Assembly (NCBI RefSeq): GCF_008107725.1
Contig: NZ_VIRN01000061.1
Coordinates: 248,001-312,000, forward strand
Source: Marinobacter sp. BW6
Lineage (GTDB): Bacteria > Pseudomonadota > Gammaproteobacteria > Pseudomonadales > Oleiphilaceae
Direction: 5' to 3'
Length of the DNA: 64,000 nucleotides
The position numbers and the translations under genes are program-made. The notes under the pieces were generated by a model. It saw only the letters and a program-made list of their open reading frames with translations, did not search any database and was not told the origin of the DNA. This document shows, piece after piece, positions 25,892-33,381 of this stretch (the stretch's first letter is position 1; every line of letters starts with the position of its first letter).

Positions 25892-26953
25892 TCAGGATTG
25901 AGGGGTGATTTTTCCGGAATGGCGGCTGGACAGAATGTGGTGCAATGATCCGCACTCAACCATGGGATCATCGCAGTTGACCACAATATTGGAGCGGGCA
26001 ATGACATAGCCCTTGCCCGTGATAGTGTTCTTGATCACCTGGTATTCACCCGCTTCCTCAACCGAAGTAAATTCACCGATAAAGCCGGTCTCTCGCAGGG
26101 ATACGGTTTCGAGCCTGTCACCCGGCCTGATATTGCCTTCGTAGTTCATCAACGCCAGGCGGGCCGATGTGCCGGTGCCCGTTGTACTCCGGCAGATCAC
26201 ACCGGGATGCACATAGGTTGCGGACCGTGACCGGTAATAACCCTCAGCCACATGCTCCACAGGCCCCATGAAGTGGAGGAACGGCAACGGCCCGACATCG
26301 CCAAGGGTGTAATGGGAAAAGCCCCGCTCGGCCTGGATGGCCTCGACAATGGCATGGGCGGTTTCCGCCAGTTTACGCTCTTCGCCCAGGGTCAGGTCGA
26401 AGCCCATGCTGGCCGCATCAACCAGTGCGTAAAAGCCGCCACTGTAGGCAACACTGTAGGTAACCTCACCCAACGAGGGCACATCGATACTAGCCTTGTA
26501 GGTATGGATGTAACTGGGTAGACCTTCGCAGGTGATGGCTTCCACCACCCCATCCCGCACGGTCGCCTCGATCTGAACCAGGCCAGCGGGTGATTCGAGT
26601 ATAAAACTCTGCTTGCCCTCCTGTTTGGGAACAATGCCCGATTCCAGTACTGCGGTGGCCGTGCAGATGGTGTTGGAGCCGGAGTAGATCGGGTAACCCA
26701 TCACCTCCATGATAATGTAACCGGCGGCGGCCCGCGGATCGGTCGGCGGCACCAGCAAATCCACGGACATCTCCGGCACACCGTAGGGCTCTTCCAGCAG
26801 CAGCCGGCGCAGCCCATCGGCGTCGTCACGCAGGTACTCCATCTGCGCCCGAACGGTATCACCCGGCAACGGATCAATGCCGCCAGTCACAATCCGGCTG
26901 ACATCACCGCCGGCATGGGTATCCATCAACTGAATCGTCAGTTCGGGCTTCAT
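25892..26953 (-). CDS. Proline racemase-superfamily protein with altered active site
   Basis: A 353-residue PrdF-superfamily protein with the twofold proline-racemase fold (MDTHAGGDVSRIVTGG at the N-terminus, GTGTSARLALMNYEGNI in the second half). Characterised members use two Cys (racemase/epimerase), Ser-Cys, or Cys-Thr (trans-3-hydroxy-L-proline dehydratase). Here the first motif reads YSGSNT, placing Ser at 91 and Ser at 93 where Cys and His are expected. The second reads CRSTTGTGT, with Thr258 at the second Cys position and Cys254 where Asp is common. Activity is therefore uncertain. ATG 26953 shares one base with the stop of the upstream oxidoreductase gene, so the two act together. Confidence 0.8.
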   Translation of the reverse strand: MKPELTIQLMDTHAGGDVSRIVTGGIDPLPGDTVRAQMEYLRDDADGLRRLLLEEPYGVPEMSVDLLVPPTDPRAAAGYIIMEVMGYPIYSGSNTICTATAVLESGIVPKQEGKQSFILESPAGLVQIEATVRDGVVEAITCEGLPSYIHTYKASIDVPSLGEVTYSVAYSGGFYALVDAASMGFDLTLGEERKLAETAHAIVEAIQAERGFSHYTLGDVGPLPFLHFMGPVEHVAEGYYRSRSATYVHPGVICRSTTGTGTSARLALMNYEGNIRPGDRLETVSLRETGFIGEFTSVEEAGEYQVIKNTITGKGYVIARSNIVVNCDDPMVECGSLHHILSSRHSGKITPQS

Positions 26954-28095
26954 CAAGCGCTCTCCAGTGACCAGGATTGGCCGTGTTCTTCCCATTGTGA
27001 GTCGGGAACGATCACGATCTTGCCGAGATAATTGCTGCCCCGGTTCATAAAGTACTCCTCTGCCCGGTGCAGATCAGAGAGCCTGAAAGCACCGTGCAGA
27101 ACTGGCTTCAACTGCCCTCCCCGGATCCAGGCCATCAGTTGTTCCGCCTCTTCCCGGGTGCCGTGGGATACGCCGAAGATCTGTACCTGGTAGAGGTATA
27201 TCCGGGTCCAGAGGATTTCGCTGATGTTGCCGCCACTGGCCCCGGCAATACTCAGGCGCGGGTAAGTGCTGCGGGCGTTCATATCGAAGATCATGGTGTC
27301 GATGAACACATCGGTCATCTCACCGCCGACCAGGTCCATGACCGCATCGATGGGTTTGCCACCGGTTTCCGCTTTCACACGATCCACAAAGCTGTCCATA
27401 TCGGAGCGATCCAGCACCGCCTCGGCGCCCAGTTCCAACAGTGCTGCCGCTTTGTCCTGTTTACTGAGAGCATAGGGAATAGCCCCCATAATTCGGCAAA
27501 GCTGGATCAGGGCCGTGCCAACGCCCCCGCTCGCGCCGGTCACCAGGACCCTCTCTCCGGCCTTGATGTTGGCCGAGGTAAGCATGTGCATGGCGGTCTG
27601 GTAGGAACACATGCCCATGGACGCCACTTCGGCATCCGCCAGTTCGGCATTGGGTATGTGATGGAACTGGTCAGCCGGCAGCGCTACGTATTCCGCGTAA
27701 CCGCCGTCGGCACCGTGGCCGTAGTAATCGGGCGTGAGATTGATGTCTCGGCGGTCATTGGCGTAGATGTTGAAATCCAGAAGACCCCGTTCTCCAATGC
27801 GGGACCGATCCACACCATCACCAACGGCAACCACACGACCGGCGATATCCGCCCCCTGAATCCTGGGAAAAACCAGCGTGGGCTTTCCGCCCATCTGGAA
27901 GGATGTCATTTCGCCCTTTTTGGTGGGGTAAAGCCCTTCCCGCGCCTTGCGGTCGGTGTTGTTCTTGGCCGTTGCCGTGACCTGGACAAGCACCTCTCCC
28001 GGCCCGGGTGAAGGCACGGACACATCCTGGTACTCCAGTTTATCGACATCACCGTGACCGGTCAGAACCATGGCTTTCATGGTGTTCGGGATCAT
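26953..28095 (-). CDS. MDR-family (quinone oxidoreductase-like) NAD(P)H dehydrogenase
   Basis: A 380-residue medium-chain dehydrogenase/reductase. The N-terminal GroES-like domain includes PSPGPGEVLVQVTATAKNNTD, and the nucleotide-binding loop is VLVTGASGGVGTALIQL. Structural-zinc Cys clusters are absent, which suggests a zinc-independent or catalytic-zinc-poor member. The start at 28095 (MIPNTMKAM) follows GGGAGGA; 28080 is also possible. It is coupled by a TGATG overlap to the proline-racemase-like gene, suggesting joint metabolism of an amino- or hydroxy-acid. The substrate is unknown. Confidence 0.82.
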   Translation of the reverse strand: MIPNTMKAMVLTGHGDVDKLEYQDVSVPSPGPGEVLVQVTATAKNNTDRKAREGLYPTKKGEMTSFQMGGKPTLVFPRIQGADIAGRVVAVGDGVDRSRIGERGLLDFNIYANDRRDINLTPDYYGHGADGGYAEYVALPADQFHHIPNAELADAEVASMGMCSYQTAMHMLTSANIKAGERVLVTGASGGVGTALIQLCRIMGAIPYALSKQDKAAALLELGAEAVLDRSDMDSFVDRVKAETGGKPIDAVMDLVGGEMTDVFIDTMIFDMNARSTYPRLSIAGASGGNISEILWTRIYLYQVQIFGVSHGTREEAEQLMAWIRGGQLKPVLHGAFRLSDLHRAEEYFMNRGSNYLGKIVIVPDSQWEEHGQSWSLESA

Positions 28096-28195
28096 GGGCT
28101 GACGATCCTCCCTGTTTGCTGAATTTGGGCCATCCAATGAGAATAGGTGACTTTCCAGGGTGTGTCAGTGCGTATTGCGGGTATCCATTATCAGA

Positions 28196-29299
28196 CTACC
28201 GGGCAATCACCTTATAGACAGGACGAAGCTTGGGGATCTGCTTGAGCACCACCTGGATGACGGTCATCAGAGGTACTGCCAGAAGCACGCCTACCGGCCC
28301 CCAGAGCCAGCCCCAGAAGAAAATCGAGACAAAGATAATCACCGGGTTGATCGCCATCCGAAAGCCGTGAATCCAGGGCTCGATGAAGAACCCGACCAGC
28401 GTGGTCAAACCGAGGAACCCCAGCGGAGCAATTGCCATCATCCAGAACTCATCAAGACTGATGGCGGAGACAATCGTCAGCATGGAGATAGAGAGAATAA
28501 CCCCCAGGTAGGGAATGAACCGGGCAAGCCCGGCGACCAGTCCCCACACAGCCGGATCCGGCAGCCCGACGGCCCAGCAGATCAGGCCCGTTGTGGTGCC
28601 GACGGCCAGGTTACTCAGGCTGAGAACGCCCAGGTACTGGGCAATCTGATGCTGAGAATCGTGGGTAATCCGAAGCACGGTTTTCCGCTGATCAATGGGC
28701 AACTGACGGACAAAGTTCTTGATCAGACGATCACCGCTCACCAACAGGAAATAGGTCAATGCCAGTGCCAAAGCCAGGCCAGCGATGCCGTTCCGGGCTT
28801 TGGTCATCAACTGGTTGCGCCAGGAATCCGTCTGCAGAACAACCGTCGTCGGCTGTTGCCGTTCTGACTCCGAGAGTTCCTCAACGGACTTTTCAACCTG
28901 TTCCGCAGACTCCGAGACTCTGGCGATCTGGCGACTGATTTCGCTCTCGCCCACCAGCAGCCTCGATATCCCCTGGGGCACTTCCTCAACCCACTTCAGG
29001 GCTGGAGTCGCAACTGCCAGGGTTATTCCGACGATTCCAGCCAGAACCAACAGCACGAAAACCAGAGAGCTGATCATCCGGGGAATCCGCCACTTAACGT
29101 ATGCCTTCTTGACCAGAGGCGAGAGCAGCAGGCTCGTCATTAGCGCGAGAATGATCGGCAGGACGATCTGGTGAGCCACGTACAGGGTGTACAGGATGCC
29201 CAGACCGAACAACCCGTAAATTGGCGTAGCAAGATCCGATGAAATCAGCAGGCGCTTGTTCTCACCCGCCGGTTCCTTATTTGTGGATTGGTCGTCCAT
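28196..29299 (-). CDS. AI-2E/PerM-family transporter
   Basis: A 367-residue inner-membrane protein with about seven or eight helices. The N-terminal helix pair (HQIVLPIILALMTSLLLSPLV) is followed by a charged, partly coiled periplasmic or cytoplasmic loop around residues 125-155. The family's C-terminal block, with GLVAGLARFIPYLGVI and FFIEPWIHGFRMAINPV, is clear. Members export autoinducer-2 or act as sodium/proton antiporters; which applies is not visible here. It is transcribed alone. Confidence 0.85.
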   Translation of the reverse strand: MDDQSTNKEPAGENKRLLISSDLATPIYGLFGLGILYTLYVAHQIVLPIILALMTSLLLSPLVKKAYVKWRIPRMISSLVFVLLVLAGIVGITLAVATPALKWVEEVPQGISRLLVGESEISRQIARVSESAEQVEKSVEELSESERQQPTTVVLQTDSWRNQLMTKARNGIAGLALALALTYFLLVSGDRLIKNFVRQLPIDQRKTVLRITHDSQHQIAQYLGVLSLSNLAVGTTTGLICWAVGLPDPAVWGLVAGLARFIPYLGVILSISMLTIVSAISLDEFWMMAIAPLGFLGLTTLVGFFIEPWIHGFRMAINPVIIFVSIFFWGWLWGPVGVLLAVPLMTVIQVVLKQIPKLRPVYKVIAR

Positions 29300-29496
29300 G
29301 ATGAGCCCTGCATACCGTGGAAATAAACTGGCCTGGTAAATCCAGGGCAGTGTTCAAAACGGTCAGTCTACCTTCACCACTGCGCGGGCGCATCCGGGCG
29401 AGGGTTACGCGGGGTTCACTTGAAGCAAAAACCGAAGTTTCGACGACGAAATGTAAGCTCGGCACTTCGATCTATTTGACGGATTCCAGCCCTTCC

Positions 29497-30456
29497 CTAG
29501 TTTATCGGCTCAGGATGATTGACGACACAGCGGAAGCCCGTTCCTGACGCCGATACAGGCTCACCCGCCCGCATAAACACTGTCCCTGCTCCCCCCATGC
29601 TATCTCCGTGACCTCCCCAATCCCTTACGGTTTTTTCTGGCCTGTCTGGATTGGCCGGCTTCTCGGGCCCACTGGGGTTATCTCTGGGAGCTTGCTCGTA
29701 GTAATCCTCCTGAAACCAATCCTGCGTCCACTCAGCGACATTCCCAGTCATGTCGTAGAGGCCCAATGGATTCGGAGGGTAGCTACCTACCGGCCGACGC
29801 TCGAATTTGACAGAGGAGTGCATCAGAGTATTGCCAGAGGGGGGAATCGACGGGTCCACGTACTCTGTGGGGCGCCGCAAGTATGGATCTTTTTGCACTT
29901 CACCGGAGTCTGTCGCGTAGGCTACCTTACGCCCTCGGCTTCTGGCCGCATACTCCCATTGCGCCTCAGTCGGTAGCGCAAAGGGCAACCCAGTCTCCTG
30001 AGCTAACCAATTACAATAGCCTTCGGCCTCTCCATAATTGGGCACTCTGGCAGGCTTGTTTCGGAAGTAAGGTGACAAAAGATCGTCAGTTGGCGAGGTA
30101 ACATATCGTTGTTTGAACGGTGATTCCTCATATTGAGAAAGCCGCCCTGTAGCTTCGTAATACACCCTCATTTGGCCCCAAGAAGTTTCGTAGCGTGAGA
30201 TTGAATAGCTATCGACCTTTACCTCAATTACTGGGCGACTATGATCGACCAAAGTTACGTAGGCAGAACCATCGGGGCGACCCACGTCTCCGAGCTCAAA
30301 TTCACCGCCTTCAACAAAAACCTGATTCTCGATAGCTTTTCCCACAATCCGGGATACAGAGCTATCACCATCAGCACCATCAAGACCACCACATGCCACC
30401 AAGAAAGTCGGCATTATGGTCAGGCCAATCACCCTCAACCGTTCAATTCTCAACAT
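29497..30456 (-). CDS. SUMF1/formylglycine-enzyme-fold lipoprotein, candidate T6SS immunity protein
   Basis: A 319-residue protein with a lipoprotein signal (FLVAC, Cys 22) and a complete FGE-sulfatase domain: GGEFELGDVG, YSISRYETSWGQM, YCNWLAQETGLPFALPTEAQWEYAAR, GLYDMTGNVAEW and the C-terminal GTGFRCV. A sulfatase-activating Cys pair is not evident, so formylglycine synthesis is unlikely. Its stop-proximal neighbour is the AI-2E gene; its start lies 13 nt after the LysM candidate effector stop, at the end of a vgrG operon. A periplasm-facing lipoprotein last in a vgrG cargo operon fits an immunity role. That is inference from position and topology. Confidence 0.75.
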   Translation of the reverse strand: MLRIERLRVIGLTIMPTFLVACGGLDGADGDSSVSRIVGKAIENQVFVEGGEFELGDVGRPDGSAYVTLVDHSRPVIEVKVDSYSISRYETSWGQMRVYYEATGRLSQYEESPFKQRYVTSPTDDLLSPYFRNKPARVPNYGEAEGYCNWLAQETGLPFALPTEAQWEYAARSRGRKVAYATDSGEVQKDPYLRRPTEYVDPSIPPSGNTLMHSSVKFERRPVGSYPPNPLGLYDMTGNVAEWTQDWFQEDYYEQAPRDNPSGPEKPANPDRPEKTVRDWGGHGDSMGGAGTVFMRAGEPVSASGTGFRCVVNHPEPIN

Positions 30457-30469
30457 CCACTAGGTTTCC

Positions 30470-32587
30470 TTAACCAATCCTACAAATACGACAAACACTA
30501 AAAGGATCCATTCTTACCGGCCTGTCAGCGACGGCTACCTGGTCCTTCAAGCCTCGAATGAAGAGACGCTGATCCGATTTGTTCTTGCCTATGAAGTCAA
30601 ACAGTCGGTCGAGGTTATTTTCGAACTCGTCCAGCCGGGCTACGCCTTGCGGGTTCATTCGTAACACCGTTTCCTCGAAATCACGCCATCCCTGAAACGA
30701 ATTCAGAATCAAACTCACGGCTTGTATTTTAATATCGTCATCACTCCAGATATCGGGCGTTAGCCACCAGTCATAAAGAATATTGTCCAGAATTGCGCCT
30801 TTGACCTCTGGCGGAGAATGCAGAAAGACCGAGCTTTCTTTAGCTGTAATGTCTTGGACTACATTCTCTGCTATTTCGCTGCCCTGTTGTTCTCGATAGC
30901 GGTCAACAAAAACGGCATGAATATAATCCACAACGCCGTCCACCAAAGTGTCCGCAAATCCTTGGGCCACTTCCAATGCCGTAAGCCCCCGAGCCAGAGC
31001 GAACAAGCTCATACGCCGATACCAATCAAACGCCTCTGTGTCAGGATCGAAAAGCTCAAGATATCGAAAATCCACATCCATCAGAGCGTTATAAACGAAG
31101 TGAAGCATCCGCAATATTTTCTGAGTTTCGATCTCCAGCAAGAAACTCCCCGACGCACCAGCACCGAAAACAAGCCCCGCATGAACATTGATGTAAAACT
31201 TTCCAGTGGCGCGACTGAATTCCAGCCGAACGTCAAGCTCAGCACCTCCACCTAATGCACCCTCAACTTTCTCTCCAATGACACAAAGCCTGTCCCATTG
31301 TCTCTCCTCAGTTAATACATCCTTCCAGCGCAGCTCACCTGAAACCTCACAACCACCGCGAACCCCGGCAAACACACCCGCGTCCAAGCCAGCCCCTTGC
31401 CTATGTTTTCGGGCGGCTATGCCCTTGAGTTTCGGAAAGCCATCGCTGGTGGACACCTCAACATTGGCAGCCATGAGCGCAGAGGCACCGGCAAACCCGG
31501 TCAGCGAGGCGTTGATCGCTGCTTGGAAATGCCCCAGCGATGCAACTCTTCGCTCGCCATCCCAGCCGCCAACACGGTATGGAATCCGGATTTCCGAGCG
31601 GTTGTTTACCGGAAACGCCTGCTCTACACCAACCTTGCCCTGAGCCAGCGCATACTGCGCTTCCGCCTTCGCCTGGAAATGCACTTTTCCCTTGTGCGGA
31701 TCAAATTCACCCGAAGCTGCCGCGCCGGCAGCAAAGCGCATGTACTGTGCCTCTGCGGAGGCATCAAACCCGGTTTCGTCGACCGTTTCCCGCCTGGTTT
31801 GCGCGTCTCCCCAGATGGACCAGGATGCCTCATCGTAAAACTTGTTCAACGTCGTCATAAGCGCGCCATTTTTATCCGGCTCCCAGAGGGTTGCGTTGAA
31901 CTTGATGTTAAGTTCGCTCCGGATAGCATCCCGTAGCTTCACCGGATCAACGCCGTTCTCGGTTAACCAACCCTTGCTGCGCTCCCTGTCTCGCGATGCC
32001 ATCGAATACCGGCGAGGGTGGTTCGCGATCTTGTCAGATCGCACGAAAGTGACGTGTTTATTGCCAGCCAACCGCTTTATCTCAGTAATTGGTGGGATGG
32101 ATTGCATGTCGTTGGTCAGTACTGAGCGCGCCTCAAGTTCGTCTATCAGCCGTTCTTTCTCCTCCTGCACTTCCGACAGCAACCGCCCTTCGCCTTCAGT
32201 CACGCCCAGTTCAGAGTCGGTCTCGCCCTCATCGAGCCCGTCAAGCTTGCCGTAGAATTCAGTGATGGGACCACAAACGAATTCCTCTTCTTCGACCCAA
32301 TCCGCCAATTCCGCCTCAGTCAGAAGAATCAGTTCGTCAGCCCCGGTTACATGGACAACTTCCACGATTTCTTCGGAACAGGAAGGCTCCTGAGCAACAG
32401 ATCCCACTTCGCAGCTGGAGAATTCCGCCTCGTTCGCCGCAGGCAGCTTGAGCGGCTGTCCCGGGAAGATACGATCCGGGTTCTCAATTTCAGGATTCAG
32501 CCGCATCAGACTGCTCAGGGTGGTTTGATGCCGTTGTGCAATCGCACTGAGGGTGTCGCCGGAGCGAACGATGTATTCAGAATTCAT
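30470..32587 (-). CDS. LysM-headed candidate type VI secretion effector
   Basis: A 705-residue protein. Residues 4-50 are one LysM domain (EYIVRSGDTLSAIAQRH, then NPDRIFPGQPLKLP). Residues 70-150 are very acidic. Residues 275-485 are rich in Ala, Gly and alternating hydrophobics, in five or so strand-like blocks (AAGAAASGEF, INASLTGFAGASALMAANV, LDAGVFAGVRGG, AGLVFGAGASGSF). The rest is helical, ending in CRICRIG. I recognise no catalytic motif and no known toxin family beyond LysM. No signal peptide is present, as for T6SS cargo. The ATG overlaps the DUF4123 adaptor stop by one base (TGATG). Envelope-acting or membrane-inserting toxicity is inferred. Confidence 0.72.
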   Translation of the reverse strand: MNSEYIVRSGDTLSAIAQRHQTTLSSLMRLNPEIENPDRIFPGQPLKLPAANEAEFSSCEVGSVAQEPSCSEEIVEVVHVTGADELILLTEAELADWVEEEEFVCGPITEFYGKLDGLDEGETDSELGVTEGEGRLLSEVQEEKERLIDELEARSVLTNDMQSIPPITEIKRLAGNKHVTFVRSDKIANHPRRYSMASRDRERSKGWLTENGVDPVKLRDAIRSELNIKFNATLWEPDKNGALMTTLNKFYDEASWSIWGDAQTRRETVDETGFDASAEAQYMRFAAGAAASGEFDPHKGKVHFQAKAEAQYALAQGKVGVEQAFPVNNRSEIRIPYRVGGWDGERRVASLGHFQAAINASLTGFAGASALMAANVEVSTSDGFPKLKGIAARKHRQGAGLDAGVFAGVRGGCEVSGELRWKDVLTEERQWDRLCVIGEKVEGALGGGAELDVRLEFSRATGKFYINVHAGLVFGAGASGSFLLEIETQKILRMLHFVYNALMDVDFRYLELFDPDTEAFDWYRRMSLFALARGLTALEVAQGFADTLVDGVVDYIHAVFVDRYREQQGSEIAENVVQDITAKESSVFLHSPPEVKGAILDNILYDWWLTPDIWSDDDIKIQAVSLILNSFQGWRDFEETVLRMNPQGVARLDEFENNLDRLFDFIGKNKSDQRLFIRGLKDQVAVADRPVRMDPFSVCRICRIG

Positions 32588-33381
32588 CAGGCAACTCCGT
32601 ATGCCAAATGGTGATCCACTGCTTTCAGACGTGCGCCAGCCGAGAGCTCAGAGTCAGACAGAATGGTGCGGATTTCGGCAAGCTTGATCCGCTCCCCGTG
32701 AACCACGGCCAGCTCGGCGTAACGGCTAACCTCCTTTTCGGTTCGAAAACCCAGCGCGGTTGCCTCATTGATCCATTGCTCCAACCGTGTTCGATCCTTG
32801 ATGTCGAGAAAGCGGCCCAACTTATCGACGAATTCATGCCTGGCGCTCTGTGACAGCACCACTACATGATTCTCAGTAAGCAGAAACCAGCCTTCATCAA
32901 CGGCTTTTCTGAAGTGTTGCGAGCCATCTGAATCGAACCGGGATAGCTCTCCGTCCGGCTGGAAGGCCAGCCACTCTCTGACTGGCCCACTAAAGCGAGC
33001 GCGTTCCTGCTCATTCAGTGCAGACATCAGCCACGTGAGCTGCTTGGGTGCGTAATAGCGCAAGTAGGAGAATCCCCCATCCGGCATCTGCACACTGAGC
33101 AAACTGCGCAAATGGTCCGCCACAAGGGGGAGGCTTTGATCCGATAGAAGGATAATGGCTTTATCCTGCCACTCCGATTGGGCCCGCCAAAGCCGTGTAC
33201 CCTCGGAGGGTTTGACCAGGCAAGGGGTTACCTCCATAGCCGCTTCATGTGGTGTGCCCAAGAACAGATATTCCAGTTGGGGCTGATCATCATGCTCGTA
33301 GGTGAAGCGCGGTGCATCAAACAATGCACCGTCGAAAAGAATGTAGGCCTTCGCCCTGGTTGTTTCATCCAGCCCTATCAT
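32587..33381 (-). CDS. DUF4123 T6SS effector adaptor/chaperone
   Basis: A 264-residue protein with the DUF4123 layout: AYILFDGALFDA near the start, PHEAAMEVTPCLV, RSLLSVQMPDGGFSYLRYYAPKQL (the conserved RFYDPR-like region), and a C-terminal helical part. DUF4123 proteins (Tap/TEC) load effectors onto VgrG tips. ATG 33381 overlaps the vgrG stop by 4 nt (ATGA), and its stop overlaps the effector start, so VgrG, adaptor and cargo are made in fixed order. An upstream in-frame ATG at 33399 is less likely. Confidence 0.85.
   Translation of the reverse strand: MIGLDETTRAKAYILFDGALFDAPRFTYEHDDQPQLEYLFLGTPHEAAMEVTPCLVKPSEGTRLWRAQSEWQDKAIILLSDQSLPLVADHLRSLLSVQMPDGGFSYLRYYAPKQLTWLMSALNEQERARFSGPVREWLAFQPDGELSRFDSDGSQHFRKAVDEGWFLLTENHVVVLSQSARHEFVDKLGRFLDIKDRTRLEQWINEATALGFRTEKEVSRYAELAVVHGERIKLAEIRTILSDSELSAGARLKAVDHHLAYGVA

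Noticed and set aside
27067..28011. Long plus-strand frame antisense to the MDR oxidoreductase
   Set aside because: No recognisable motif; the opposite strand encodes a canonical MDR protein.
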